Origin: Candidatus Poribacteria bacterium
GTDB taxonomy: Bacteria; Poribacteria; WGA-4E; GCA-2687025
Length of the DNA: 64,000 bases
Direction: 5' to 3'
NCBI GenBank assembly: GCA_018644665.1
Contig: JABGQA010000088.1
Span: 94,034 to 158,033, forward strand
The notes below the pieces were generated by a model. That model did no database searches. It saw only the letters and a list, made by a program, of their open reading frames with translations, and was not told where the DNA came from. Below are positions 26,787-36,725 of this stretch, piece by piece. Numbering within the stretch: position 1 is the stretch's first letter; every line of letters starts with the position of its first letter. Made by a program: the position numbers and the translations under genes.

Positions 26787-27994
26787 AGCGTTTCCCTCCG
26801 TATCGGCTCGCGCATGTCGTCTTCGTACACGGTCAGTTCAGCCTCGCCTACCACGTTGCGCGGGAACGAGATGCTCTCGCCGGGCCGCGCCATCTCGTCG
26901 TACAGCTCGCGATAGCCGGTGTCGTCTCTCAGCATGATGCGCACGCGGATGAGGGGTGTCCCGAGATCCAACGCGGGGTCGTCTGCGCCATCGGCTAAGA
27001 CCGGTTCGCCGTTCTCCGTTGCGACGGGTGCCGTGGGAGGCTCCCCGTCGCCAGGAGCGCCACTGGCGACGGCCGGTTCTGCGTTGTCCGAGCTGCCATC
27101 GTCTGCGGTCGGGCCGACATCTACTGCAGGTCCGATGGAGCCGTCGGCACCCTCATCCGGGACCGGCACGGTGGCGTCGTCGGGGACGCCGCCGGACACG
27201 GTGTGCTGGATGATGACGAGTCGGGAACCCCCGCTTGCGCGAGCCGGTGGCTCGTTGACGGTGAGCGTCACGCCGGAGCCAGAGAGCACGCGCGAACCTG
27301 CGGGCGGGATTTGGGCGAGCACCAGGTCGGCCTTCGCGCGCGGCGCCCGTCGTCGCTCGACCTTCTCGACGTAGAGCAGTTCGTCCGTCGCCAGCTTGCG
27401 CGCCTCGGCGAGGGTCAACCCCGTCAGGGTGGGCATCGTCATCTCGACGGGTCTCGGCCCGAGGCTGACCAGGAGGTCCACGCGATCGCCGCGCGCCAAC
27501 TCGGTTCCGGCGCCGGGGGTGGTCGCGATGATGCTCTGCGGGGTCGGGAGCCTCTCGGAATGCGTGTGGGCGACCATGCCTGTTCGGAGACCGAGTATGG
27601 ACAGTTCGAACTCGGCCTGTCCGACGGTCTTGTGCCGCAGGTCGGGGACGGTGGACCGCTCGGGGCCGCTGCTCAGTATGAATCGGATCGGTCGCGTGCG
27701 TTTCACGGTCTGCATCGGCGCCGGGACGTGGGAGAGGACGTATCCACGCGGCTGCGACGCGTCGTTCCGCGTCTCGGTGGCCGCGTAGTTGACCTTCAGT
27801 CCCAGGTCGAGAGCGCGTTGCTTGGCCCGCTCGGCGGGGAGTCCTTCGAGGTCGGGGATGGTCACGACCTCGCCCTCGACATAGTTGGGTATCCACGAGT
27901 AGAGGAACCCCAACACCGAGCCCGCCCACAGGATCATGACGAGCACGCTGATGGTGAATACGCCGTTGAGCGTCAGGAACCACCGCCATCGCAT
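26783..27994 (-). CDS. Membrane-anchored PASTA-domain protein
   Basis: 403 residues. One N-terminal membrane helix (FTISVLVMILWAGSVLGFLY) and then three PASTA repeats outside: VTIPDLEGLPAERAKQRALD, STVPDLRHKTVGQAEFELSI and MTMPTLTGLTLAEARKLATD. PASTA domains bind peptidoglycan fragments, but there is no kinase or transpeptidase domain here. An acidic, low-complexity linker of about 85 residues and a small C-terminal strand domain follow. In many bacteria a PASTA gene lies between rsmB/fmt and rpe, and this gene keeps that place although rsmB is absent. ATG 27994 opens directly before the membrane helix; longer frames upstream are Arg-rich. Confidence 0.85.
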   Translation of the reverse strand: MRWRWFLTLNGVFTISVLVMILWAGSVLGFLYSWIPNYVEGEVVTIPDLEGLPAERAKQRALDLGLKVNYAATETRNDASQPRGYVLSHVPAPMQTVKRTRPIRFILSSGPERSTVPDLRHKTVGQAEFELSILGLRTGMVAHTHSERLPTPQSIIATTPGAGTELARGDRVDLLVSLGPRPVEMTMPTLTGLTLAEARKLATDELLYVEKVERRRAPRAKADLVLAQIPPAGSRVLSGSGVTLTVNEPPARASGGSRLVIIQHTVSGGVPDDATVPVPDEGADGSIGPAVDVGPTADDGSSDNAEPAVASGAPGDGEPPTAPVATENGEPVLADGADDPALDLGTPLIRVRIMLRDDTGYRELYDEMARPGESISFPRNVVGEAELTVYEDDMREPIRRETL

Positions 27995-28053
27995 GTGGAA
28001 CGCTCCAGGGTGAGTCGGAGGCCATCGCGTGATGCGAAGTCGTCGGTCGCGGA

Positions 28054-29007
28054 CTAGCCGAGCTCGAACGCTGCCGGGACGTCGCCTCGGAGGCCGTTCA
28101 GGTAGCCGGGGACATCCATCTCGGCACGGTTCTCGGGCTGCACGCGCAGCAACTCCAGCGACCCCTGCCCGGTCTGCGCGAACATCCTGCCACCCTCGAC
28201 GACGATGGCTCCGGGGTTCGGCGCGACATCCCGATCCGTCGGCGCGCAGCTTTTCACCCGGAGGGCCACCCCGCCGGGTAGGAACGCCTGAGCGCCCGGC
28301 CAGGGCACACACGCACGGTAACGATTGTGGATCGCGCCAGAGGGGAGTGTCCAGTCCACGACGCCCATCTCGCGGGTGAACTTCGGGGCGTGTGTGGCCG
28401 TCGAGTCGTCCTGGGGCGTGGTCGCGATGCCCTCCCTCGGGAGGTGGAGGATCACGTCGCTGAGCATCTCCGCGCCGGTCTCCGCGAGGCGCGCCATCAG
28501 TTCCGGCGCCGTCTCCGTCGGTTCGATGGCGGTCGCTTCCTGCCGCACGATGGGGCCGGTGTCCTCACCCTCGTCGATCTGCATGACCGTCACGCCGGTC
28601 TGCTCGTCGCCGTTCCAGAGGGCCCATTGGACGGGGGCGGCTCCGCGATAGGTCGGGAGCAACGACGGGTGGATGTTCAGGCATCCGTGGGGCGGGATGT
28701 CGAGTATGGAGCGCGGGAGTATCTGCCCGTAGGCGACGATCGCGATGACGTCCGGCGCGAGTTCGGAGAGCACTCGCACGAACTCCCGGGCGCGGGCGCG
28801 CTCAGGTTGGTGAATCGGCAGCCCCAACGCCTCGGCTTCGACCTTGACGGGCGAGGGCGTCAGCTTGCGCCCCCGCCCGCTCGGCCGATCCGGCTGGGTG
28901 ACCACGGCCGCGAGTTCCACGGACGTCGCGAGTAGCCGCAACGCCGGCACGGCGAACTCGGGAGTTCCCATGAAGACGACGCGCGGCCGTGAGTCTGCGT
29001 CGGGCAT
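28054..29007 (-). CDS. fmt: Methionyl-tRNA formyltransferase
   Basis: 317 residues. Formylates initiator Met-tRNA using 10-formyltetrahydrofolate. Motifs: VVFMGTPEFAVPALRLL, VTQPDRPSGRGRKL, the catalytic CLNIHPSLLPTYRGAAPVQW and VMQIDEGEDTGPI, with a C-terminal OB-like domain. ATG 29007 lies 8 bases after the preceding oxidoreductase. Normal length. Confidence 0.95.
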   Translation of the reverse strand: MPDADSRPRVVFMGTPEFAVPALRLLATSVELAAVVTQPDRPSGRGRKLTPSPVKVEAEALGLPIHQPERARAREFVRVLSELAPDVIAIVAYGQILPRSILDIPPHGCLNIHPSLLPTYRGAAPVQWALWNGDEQTGVTVMQIDEGEDTGPIVRQEATAIEPTETAPELMARLAETGAEMLSDVILHLPREGIATTPQDDSTATHAPKFTREMGVVDWTLPSGAIHNRYRACVPWPGAQAFLPGGVALRVKSCAPTDRDVAPNPGAIVVEGGRMFAQTGQGSLELLRVQPENRAEMDVPGYLNGLRGDVPAAFELG

Positions 29008-29015
29008 ACGCGTCC

Positions 29016-30023
29016 TTAGAGCGGCAGCGACACCGCCTGGCCCGTGGAGGACGCGCGGTACACTGCCTCCATCACCTCGGTCAGGTTGCGGCCGTCCTGG
29101 ATGGTGATCGTCATGGGCGCGTCGTTGAGGATGGCGTTCACCCACTGGTCCATGGCGCTCGGGAGGTTGTCGGGGGCGTTCGCGAGGAACGCGTCCCGCG
29201 CGTCGTCATCGAGCACACGCGTCTGCAACTGCGTGTCGCCCATTCCCTGCACGAGCGAGCCCTCGGTCCCGTAGAGTTCCAGGAGCGCGGGGCCGGAGCG
29301 GTGGACCCAGGAGCAGTCGACGACGCCGATGGCGTTGTTCGGGAACTCCATGAGCGTGACGCTGTTGTCGTCGATGGGGTAGGCGTTGGAGTGGTTGTTG
29401 ATGAAGCCAGTGATCTTCTTTGGCGAGCCGCCCATGAGCCACGGGAGGATATCCATGACGTGGCAGCCGAGGTCGAAGAGGGCTCCGCCGCCCGCGCGTT
29501 CCGCGTCGGCGAACCAGGCGCTGGGGCCGGAGAACCACTTGTCGAGACCGGCGTTGTGGGCAATGCGGGCGCGACCGAACGTGAGGTCGCCCAGCAGGCC
29601 GTCTTCGACCGCCTTCTTTGCAAGCAGGATCCCGGAACGCGAGCGGGAAGGGAGCGAGATGATGAACTTCACCCCGGCCGCATCGACGGCGTCGATGATG
29701 GGGTCGCACTCGGCGACGGTGATCGCGAGGGCCTTCTCGGTGAAGATGTGCTTGCCGGCCTTCGCGGCCGCGATCATCACCTTGGGGTGGTCCGACGTGA
29801 TCGCGTTCACGATGACGGCGTCGATGTCATCGCGGGCGAGAAGCTCGTCGAGGTCTTCGTGGAAGTCGAGGCCGTGGCGCTCGGCTCCCTCTCTGCCCCC
29901 GTATTCGTCCTCGTCCCAGACGGCGAGCAGGTCTATATTCTCATTGGCCATGGCCTGCTTCGCGTAGCCCTCTGCGTGGACGTGGGCGAAGCTGAGCATT
30001 GCCGCGCGGACTTTGTCGCTCAT
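29016..30023 (-). CDS. Gfo/Idh/MocA family oxidoreductase, atypical nucleotide motif
   Basis: 335 residues. Same family as 21469-22461. HIFTEKALAITVAE corresponds to the EKP signature but has Ala in place of Pro, and GGALFDLGCHVMDILPWLMG gives the second-domain His. The first strand reads RAAMLSFAHVHAEGYAK and lacks the usual GxGxxG of NAD(P)-binding folds; a subgroup of the family shows this pattern with a conserved HxH-like segment. Substrate unknown. It precedes fmt by 8 bases. Confidence 0.85.
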   Translation of the reverse strand: MSDKVRAAMLSFAHVHAEGYAKQAMANENIDLLAVWDEDEYGGREGAERHGLDFHEDLDELLARDDIDAVIVNAITSDHPKVMIAAAKAGKHIFTEKALAITVAECDPIIDAVDAAGVKFIISLPSRSRSGILLAKKAVEDGLLGDLTFGRARIAHNAGLDKWFSGPSAWFADAERAGGGALFDLGCHVMDILPWLMGGSPKKITGFINNHSNAYPIDDNSVTLMEFPNNAIGVVDCSWVHRSGPALLELYGTEGSLVQGMGDTQLQTRVLDDDARDAFLANAPDNLPSAMDQWVNAILNDAPMTITIQDGRNLTEVMEAVYRASSTGQAVSLPL

Positions 30024-30095
30024 GTCGGGGTCCTATCGTGTCGCTTGTGGCTTCGGGATCTTCGCGAGTGTCGCGCTTCTCGCTAGCCGTTCTTC

Positions 30096-30857
30096 TTAGC
30101 GGCTCGGGCCTTCGTCGGGCGCGTCATTATCCGCGTCCCCGCGAATGCGACGCAAGACGGCCGCCCGCCATGACGGCTCGGCGTCGTCCATGTCCACACA
30201 TAGCTCGGCCGCCGTGCCGACGCCCACCACGCGACCCTCGTGGAGCAGTATCGCGCGGTCTATCGTCGCCTCGACGAACTCGGGCAGGTTCGTCGCGATG
30301 AGCATCGTCTTCCCCATCGCGCGTAGCTCCGTGAGGATCTCCGCCATCTCCGCCTGGCCCGCCGGATCAAGACCGGCGAGGGGCTCGTCCAGGAGCAGTA
30401 TCGGAGGGTCGTGGAGCAGCGCGCGCGCGAGTTCCACCCGCTGCGCCTCGCCGCGTGACAGGTCGGTCAGCAGGGCGTCCGTCAGGTGCCCAACATCTGT
30501 CAGATCCAGGGACTGCGCGATGGCGTCCGCGCGATCCTCCCTCGGCAGTCGGTGGGACGCCGCCATCGCCTTCATGTACTCGCTGACGTCCGTCTGTTCG
30601 GGGAGCGCCGGCGTCTCCATGACGTAACCCACGCGGCGACGCGCTTCGCGGGGCTTTCGGCGCACGTCTACTCCCGCTACTAGGGCGGTTCCCGAGGTCG
30701 CGCGCGTCGCCGTCCCGAACACCCGGATGACGAGCGACTTGCCGCAGCCGTTTGCGCCCAGCAGCGCGACGCACTCGCCCTCGTCGACGACGAAGGAGAC
30801 GTCCGAGAGGAGGTCTCGGCGTCGGGCGCGGACGGTGATGCTGTCGGCTTGAATCAC
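30096..30857 (-). CDS. ABC transporter ATP-binding protein
   Basis: 253 residues. Walker A ALLGANGCGKS, Q-loop region YVMETPALPEQ, signature DLSRGEAQRVELARAL, Walker B PILLLDEPLAGLDP and a switch region ending LIATNLPEF where a His is usual. The nucleotide-binding half of an exporter or ABC-2-type system. GTG 30857 is used, with AGGTG 7 bases upstream. No permease gene adjoins it in this window, so its partner is encoded elsewhere. Confidence 0.85.
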   Translation of the reverse strand: MIQADSITVRARRRDLLSDVSFVVDEGECVALLGANGCGKSLVIRVFGTATRATSGTALVAGVDVRRKPREARRRVGYVMETPALPEQTDVSEYMKAMAASHRLPREDRADAIAQSLDLTDVGHLTDALLTDLSRGEAQRVELARALLHDPPILLLDEPLAGLDPAGQAEMAEILTELRAMGKTMLIATNLPEFVEATIDRAILLHEGRVVGVGTAAELCVDMDDAEPSWRAAVLRRIRGDADNDAPDEGPSR

Positions 30858-31338
30858 GGCGTTGCACCTGTGTGCCTTGCGGAATGACGATGTCGGAGTT
30901 CTACGACCCGCCTGTAAGCATGTCAAGCGCCATGGACTCGATTGCCGGCGAACTGCGACTGCCGCGCGGCCAGCAGCCAACAGAGGCGGCTATTGCTGTG
31001 ATGTGTCCTGTCGTCTATCTTGTGATCGACGGGGAGTGATGGGACCTCAACGAAGGTGAAACTATGTCCCGTCGCATTCTGTACGGTGCCCAGTTCCGTT
31101 CGTCCCTATCGCGCGTCGCCAGCGCGGTGCCCGGTCCCACCAGATTCGCTCGGCCAGCGGCCATGGCCAGGGTGACCTGCCGCACGCGATTCGTGCTGAC
31201 GCTGCCGCACCGTGGCATCTGCCATCGTGCGCGCCGCGCCGCAGCCTTGTGCTGGCTGCGAGCCCAGAGGCCCTTCCTGTCTGATAGAGTGCTCGCGTAC
31301 GGCGATCCGGGCGCTGCGTTCGTCCGTGAGGCGAACCT
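30858..31338. other. Divergent intergenic region
   Basis: About 480 bases between the leftward ABC ATPase and the rightward large surface protein. It should carry promoters for both. A 92-residue plus-strand ORF (31064-31342) is Arg-rich and runs into the next start; I do not accept it. No clear hexamer pair or hairpin recognised. Confidence 0.5.
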
Positions 31339-34300
31339 ATGAGCCAAGTCAATCGGCCCTGTGCGATGCATAATTCCAGCCTGTGTCGCGACCCGTTGCC
31401 TAACCTGGCGGTAGTCCCGGCGAACCGTCTGACGCGGCGGGGAAGCTTCCCGGCCCCCAAACTTCGGCACTTAGCGATAGTCCTGATGGGGACAGTCGCT
31501 ATGTCGGTCACCCCGCGAAGCGACGCCGCGCCGCAAGTGCTAACGCCGTGGCTAGGCTTGCCAGAAGACGACGCTACGATAGACACCACGACGCCCACCT
31601 TCGAGTGGCGGTCGGCGATAGGCGCAGATTCATACGGACTACAGGTGTTGCGATTTGGCGGGGTCGTGTACGACAGCGAAGTGTTGTACGGACCCATCCC
31701 GTCACGCCTGGGAACGTCGACGTTTACGCTCCCTCCTGGGTACCTCCAGCATGGCAACACCTACCAATGGCGCGTGCGCGCGCACGACGTCGGGACCACC
31801 AGTCTCTGGACCATCCTGCCGTGGACGTTCAGTGTCGCATCTCAGCCGCCTGCCACGCCCGTACTAATCCTGCCAGCAAATGGAGCCGTGACGTCGGTCA
31901 TGCCGGCCCTTCTGTGGTGGGGGACCAACGCCAGCTTCTACGACGTCAGAGTGTACAGGCCACCTTACAACATCACTGAGGATTTGGTCTTCAGCGCTCT
32001 CCCGGCAAGTAACGGAGTCACGATCACGGCAGGAAGCCTCCAGCACGGGGTTACATACCTGTGGCTTGTGAGGGCGTACGGGACCGGGTATGGGTGGGGA
32101 GCCTTTTCCACCACCGGGTCATTCACGGTCGAGGGTGTCCGCGAAGTCGATGTGCAACCTACCGCAGGCTCTGTCGGAGACTCGGTAACAGTCAGTGGCG
32201 CGGGATTCCGGGCAGAAACCACCGTGTTCGTGGACTTTGGTACAGTCTTTGTCGATATCGGGACCACAGATGGCACTGGGAGTTTCACAACTCAGTTCTC
32301 TGTGCCACCACAGCCGAAGGGTACGGTCACAGTCACCGTAGAGGACTCGTGGGACTCCGCGATGGGGACGTTCGAGGTCAGAGAGAGTGTCAGCTTCGCG
32401 GTCAACGGAGCAGACGCGGCGATCTCCTCTGGCGCGTTCAGCGCAGAGGTCGGTGATAGCGTTACCGTGACGGGAAACGGGTTCCAGGCAACCGCGTCCG
32501 TCGACGTAAGCCTGGGCAACGGACAGCAGGCCTCTACAACTACGGATCCTGTGGGATCCGTCTCTCATACCTTCGTCGTGGAGGACTCCTCCTCGCACAC
32601 ACCCTACCAGCCGTCGGTTGACTCCTTCGGGACCACCGGCTCCCACGGTGTTGCATTGCTCGCAGTCACTCCGTCCATTTCGGCGAGTTCGGGCAGCGGG
32701 CGAGCAGGCGACGAAGTACAGGTAGTCGGACGCGGGTTCGCAAGGGACTCGCAGGTCGACATCTTCGTGGGCCGCGATTGGTCCGGCGCCGATGCATCGG
32801 CGGTGGAAGGTATGGGCATCGGCGTTGCCAACAACGGCAGTTTCGCCGCTACCGTGAGGGTTGGCGACGCGGCCGTGCCGAGCGTCGCATCCCAAATCAA
32901 GGCAGGTATCGCGGAGGCGGGCTTCGTGGTCCTGCCCAGCGAGGCGACGCTTACTCTCAGGGCTGGTGGGGACGAAGTCGGCGGGGGTGCGGTGGGCACG
33001 TTGCTGACCGTATCGTCCTCGCAGGCGACATTCGTGCGCGGTGAGACCGTCGAAGTGTTCCTCGCTAACCAGTCGATGGCTGTGCTACAGGCGATGAGCG
33101 GCACATTCATCACGAGCTTCGCTGTGCCGGTCACGCCCGGTGGCACGAAGCAGGTCCGCGCCGTTGGCGCGGACACGGGCGAAACCCAGACCGTTGCGTT
33201 TACTGTTGTGCCTTCCATCACCAGCATCTCCGAGTCACTGTTCGACCTCGGCGAAACGGCGACGATCACAGGCAACGGCGCAGGCGCATCCGACAGCCTA
33301 CAGGTGATGCTGGCAACGGCAAGCGACGACAGCCCGTTCGGAGATGCGGTAGAGGCCACCTCGGCCCCTGTGACGATTACTGCGGGTGGCGTTGCAGATG
33401 CCTCGGGGATCTTCCAGTTGAGCTTTCGGGTCGACAACCGGGTATTCGGCAGCGCTCGCAAGCAGGTCCGCCTCAAGGTTGTCAGCGCAGGTGCGGGGAT
33501 CGAGTCTGGCTGGTTCGGCGCGGACCATGAGATCCCCGGCGGCCTTGAGATCCTCACTAACGACAGCCCTGCCTTGGAGCGCCGGAATGCTTGGGTCTAT
33601 GATCCGGCGCCTGGAGGCAACGGAAACGGTGAAGCAGATGCTGGCGAGTCTGTGCGCCCCCGCATACGGCTGAGCAACGTCGGTAATGGGGATGCGGAGA
33701 ATGTCCGTGTTTCGGTATCGACAACGGACCCGGACATAGACATCACTCGGGGGGTTGTGACCCACGCTACATGGCCGGTGGGAACAGCGCGCAACAACGA
33801 TGGGCTTTTGTTGGCGATCTCCCCGACCGCCACGGCCCACGACGCGTCGCTGGTGATCGATGTCACAGCGGACAGTGGCGGGCCGTGGCAGTTCACGTTC
33901 ACATTCCCTGTGGTCGCCCGGACGCTGACGTTCACGAAGCGCAACGCGTGGATTTTCGAGCCGACGGCTTCGACGAGAAACGGCCACGCCGATGCCGGAG
34001 AGCGGGTGCACCCTCGCGTGCGACTGATGAACGAGGGGCCGGCGGACGCTCAGAACGTCACCGTGACGCTGAGCACGGACGACCCCGACGTGACCGTCGT
34101 CGCCGGCGCCGTCACCCATGCGACATGGCCTGCGGGGGTGGCCTGGAACAACGACGGGCTGGTCCTCGACATCGCGCCGGGCACCACCTCGCACGAGGCG
34201 TCCGTGACCGTCAACGTAACGGCGGACACGGGCGGGCCGTGGGAATTCACGTTCGCGTTCCCCGTGGTTGCGCCGGCCCTGAAGTTTACGCAGCGCAACG

Positions 34301-36021
34301 CCTGGCTCTACGAACCGATCGCGTCCACGAGAAACGGGGAGGCCGACGCCGGGGAGCGCGTGCACCCTCGCGTGCGAATGAGAAACGACGGACCGCCAGA
34401 CGCGGAGAACGTCACCGTAACCCTCACCACCGACGATCCTGATATCACGATCATCAACGGGAGCGTCTCGCACGCGGCGTGGTCCGTCGGCGCCGTGCTC
34501 AACAACAACGGCCTCACGCTCGACATTGCGCCGGATGCCACGTCGCACGAGGCGACCGTGACGGTCGAGGTGACGGCGGACAACGGCGGCCCGTGGGAGT
34601 TCACGTTCACATTCCCCGTAGTGGCGCCGGCGCTCACATTTACGAAGCGCAATGCGTGGCTCTTCGAGCCGACGGCATCCACGCGAAACGGCCAGGCGGA
34701 CGCCGGAGAGCGCGTCCATCCGCGCGTGCGGCTGAAGAACGACGGCCCGACCGATGCCGAGAACGTCGCCGTGACGCTCAGCACGGACGATCCCGACGTG
34801 ACGGTCGTCACCGGAACTGCGACGCATGCGACATGGCCCGTGGGCGTAGCCCGCAACAACGACGGCCTCGTCCTCGACATCTCACCCGTCGCGACATCGC
34901 ACGACGCCACCATGACCGTCGACGTGACGGCGGACAGCGGCGGGCCGTGGCAGTTCACATTCTCGTTCCCGGTGGTCGCGTCTCCGCCGACGTTCGTCAA
35001 GCGCAACGCGTGGATCTACGACCCCAGGCCACGCGCCGACAAGGACGGCGTCGCGGAACCGGGAGAACGCGTGCGTCCGCGACTCCGGCTGGCGAACGCG
35101 GGACGCGCGGATGCGGCCAACGTGGGCGTGACGTTGACCGTCACAGACCCGGATGTGACCGTCGTGCGCGCCGAGGAAACGCACGCGACCTGGCCGGCCG
35201 GCGCGGCGCGCACCATCGTCGGGTTCGTGCTCGACATCGCAACGGACGCGACATCACACGAAGTGACGGCGGTCGTAGATCTCACGGCGGACGGCGCCGA
35301 CGCGCAGCAGTTCACCTTTGCCTTCCCCATCGTGCCCGGGCCGCCGGAGTTCGCGCTACGGAACTCGTGGGTGTATGACCCGACACCTGGCGGGAACAAA
35401 GACGGCGCGGCCGACGCGGGTGAGACCGTCCTGCCTCGCGTGCGGCTACTGAACTCCGGTCAGACAGAGGCGGAGAACGTCGTCGTTACGCTCAGCTCGG
35501 AGGATGGGAGCGTCACCGTTGCGGGAGCCACGGCGACCCACGCGACCTGGCCGGCTGGCGTGGCTCGGAACAACAGCGGGCTCCAGGTAGACATCGGGGC
35601 CGAGGCGTCGGGGGTCGTGGCGTTCACTGTCGATGTGACCGCCGAGAACGGCGGCCCGTGGCAGTTCACGTTCGACATGACCGTCTCGACGCCGGCCGCG
35701 CCGACAGCGGTCGTGGCGTTCGGTCCCGTATCGACCGCGCTGCTGGCCAACTACCCGAACCCGTTCAACCCGGAGACGTGGATTCCCTTCGATTTGTCGG
35801 AAGCCGGGGACGTTACCGTACGCGTCTACGACATGCAGGGGCGTGATGTGCGTCGCGTGGCGTTGGGGTATCTCGACGCCGGGGCGTATCGGGGCAGGGC
35901 CGACGCCGCGTACTGGGATGGACGCAACGAAGTCGGCGAGCCCGCTGCGAGCGGCGTGTACGTCTACGAACTGCGGGCCGGCGAGTTCGTCGAGAGACGT
36001 AGGATGGTGATCCGCAAGTAG
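31339..36021 (+). CDS. Large secreted repeat protein with FlgD-like C-terminal domain
   Basis: 1560 residues. GAGG lies 7 bases before ATG 31339; a long basic leader precedes a hydrophobic stretch (LAIVLMGTVAMSV), so it is probably exported. Next come two fibronectin-like domains (residues about 65-270, each with YxWRVRA or YLWLVRA), then IPT/TIG-like domains (SVGDSVTVSGAGF, VGDSVTVTGNGF, AGDEVQVVGRGF), a calmer region, and six tandem repeats of about 117 residues from residue 746 to 1452. The end is LLANYPNPFNPETWIPFDLS through GVYVYELRAGEF, a FlgD-Ig/sorting-type domain common in Poribacteria and related phyla. Likely a cell-surface or released adhesin or scaffold. No catalytic motif seen. 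Confidence 0.88.
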   Translation: MSQVNRPCAMHNSSLCRDPLPNLAVVPANRLTRRGSFPAPKLRHLAIVLMGTVAMSVTPRSDAAPQVLTPWLGLPEDDATIDTTTPTFEWRSAIGADSYGLQVLRFGGVVYDSEVLYGPIPSRLGTSTFTLPPGYLQHGNTYQWRVRAHDVGTTSLWTILPWTFSVASQPPATPVLILPANGAVTSVMPALLWWGTNASFYDVRVYRPPYNITEDLVFSALPASNGVTITAGSLQHGVTYLWLVRAYGTGYGWGAFSTTGSFTVEGVREVDVQPTAGSVGDSVTVSGAGFRAETTVFVDFGTVFVDIGTTDGTGSFTTQFSVPPQPKGTVTVTVEDSWDSAMGTFEVRESVSFAVNGADAAISSGAFSAEVGDSVTVTGNGFQATASVDVSLGNGQQASTTTDPVGSVSHTFVVEDSSSHTPYQPSVDSFGTTGSHGVALLAVTPSISASSGSGRAGDEVQVVGRGFARDSQVDIFVGRDWSGADASAVEGMGIGVANNGSFAATVRVGDAAVPSVASQIKAGIAEAGFVVLPSEATLTLRAGGDEVGGGAVGTLLTVSSSQATFVRGETVEVFLANQSMAVLQAMSGTFITSFAVPVTPGGTKQVRAVGADTGETQTVAFTVVPSITSISESLFDLGETATITGNGAGASDSLQVMLATASDDSPFGDAVEATSAPVTITAGGVADASGIFQLSFRVDNRVFGSARKQVRLKVVSAGAGIESGWFGADHEIPGGLEILTNDSPALERRNAWVYDPAPGGNGNGEADAGESVRPRIRLSNVGNGDAENVRVSVSTTDPDIDITRGVVTHATWPVGTARNNDGLLLAISPTATAHDASLVIDVTADSGGPWQFTFTFPVVARTLTFTKRNAWIFEPTASTRNGHADAGERVHPRVRLMNEGPADAQNVTVTLSTDDPDVTVVAGAVTHATWPAGVAWNNDGLVLDIAPGTTSHEASVTVNVTADTGGPWEFTFAFPVVAPALKFTQRNAWLYEPIASTRNGEADAGERVHPRVRMRNDGPPDAENVTVTLTTDDPDITIINGSVSHAAWSVGAVLNNNGLTLDIAPDATSHEATVTVEVTADNGGPWEFTFTFPVVAPALTFTKRNAWLFEPTASTRNGQADAGERVHPRVRLKNDGPTDAENVAVTLSTDDPDVTVVTGTATHATWPVGVARNNDGLVLDISPVATSHDATMTVDVTADSGGPWQFTFSFPVVASPPTFVKRNAWIYDPRPRADKDGVAEPGERVRPRLRLANAGRADAANVGVTLTVTDPDVTVVRAEETHATWPAGAARTIVGFVLDIATDATSHEVTAVVDLTADGADAQQFTFAFPIVPGPPEFALRNSWVYDPTPGGNKDGAADAGETVLPRVRLLNSGQTEAENVVVTLSSEDGSVTVAGATATHATWPAGVARNNSGLQVDIGAEASGVVAFTVDVTAENGGPWQFTFDMTVSTPAAPTAVVAFGPVSTALLANYPNPFNPETWIPFDLSEAGDVTVRVYDMQGRDVRRVALGYLDAGAYRGRADAAYWDGRNEVGEPAASGVYVYELRAGEFVERRRMVIRK
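33577..35700 (+). repeat. Six tandem ~117-residue repeats in the surface protein
   Basis: Units begin ERRNAWVYDPAP, TKRNAWIFEPTA, TQRNAWLYEPIA, TKRNAWLFEPTA, VKRNAWIYDPRP and ALRNSWVYDPTP, spaced about 351-354 bases. Each holds the pattern DAGE.V.PR.RL.N.G..DA.NV and HATWP.G..RNN.G, and ends GGPWQFTF.FPVV. The fold looks CARDB-like. Units 2-4 are the most alike, so the array probably grew by recent duplication. Confidence 0.9.
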
Positions 36022-36152
36022 GGCGTCGACCGCCGTTGGCCAGGCGTAGGCGTTGCTTGCGGCGCTGGAGGCCATCTCCTCGGCGAGGGATGAGTGCATA
36101 GCACTTTTGGTTCGAGTGGGCGCGGAGTGCGGGCGCCGCCTGACTGCGGTCC

Positions 36153-36722
36153 CTAGCGGCCGAGGGCGTAGGCTCTGACCTGGGTGTATCGCGCGCCCTG
36201 GCGGGTCAACTCGCTACGCACGAGCGAGATCTCCGACGCCTCGAAGCGCGGAGCGTCGGACCCAACGACGGTCGACGAGCCGTTCTTCTCATCGAGCCAG
36301 TCCCCGAGCTGTGCGGGCGGGCGGAAGCGAGCGAGTGTGACATGCGGCACGTACGTCCGCTTCTCTCGGTCGAATCCTAGCGGCTCCAAGGCGTCTTCGA
36401 CGCGACGCGCGCACGCCTTCAGTCCGTCGGCTCCGGCTTCTGCCCCCCACCACAGCACGGACGCGCGCTCCGCCGTAGCAAACGCGCCGAGGCGGTTAAG
36501 AGCCACATGAAACGCTCGGATGCCGTCGAACGCCGGGTCGAGGGCGTCGGCCACAGCCTGCGCGTCGACGGGATCGACATCCCCCAGGAACTTGAGCGTG
36601 AAGTGGTACTCGGCGGCGGGTCGGGCGCGGTACCGCTGTCGCAGTTCGGGCCATGCGCGGCACACGCTACGGATGCGCTCCTGCGCGTCGCGAGGAAGCA
36701 TCAACGCCACGAAGAGCCGCAT
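36153..36722 (-). CDS. thpR: RNA 2',3'-cyclic phosphodiesterase (2'-5' RNA ligase family)
   Basis: 189 residues. Two HxTx motifs define the 2H phosphoesterase fold: YHFTLKFLGD near residue 40 and VPHVTLARF near 125. The N-terminus MRLFVALMLP is typical of ThpR/LigT. It would hydrolyse 2',3'-cyclic phosphate ends of RNA; physiological substrate unknown. It starts three bases after pgsA and closes the rimO-pgsA-thpR run. Confidence 0.9.
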   Translation of the reverse strand: MRLFVALMLPRDAQERIRSVCRAWPELRQRYRARPAAEYHFTLKFLGDVDPVDAQAVADALDPAFDGIRAFHVALNRLGAFATAERASVLWWGAEAGADGLKACARRVEDALEPLGFDREKRTYVPHVTLARFRPPAQLGDWLDEKNGSSTVVGSDAPRFEASEISLVRSELTRQGARYTQVRAYALGR

Positions 36723-36725
36723 CGA

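Noticed and set aside
31064..31342. 92-residue ORF upstream of the large surface protein
   Set aside because: Arg-rich, no domain, and overlaps the well-supported start at 31339.
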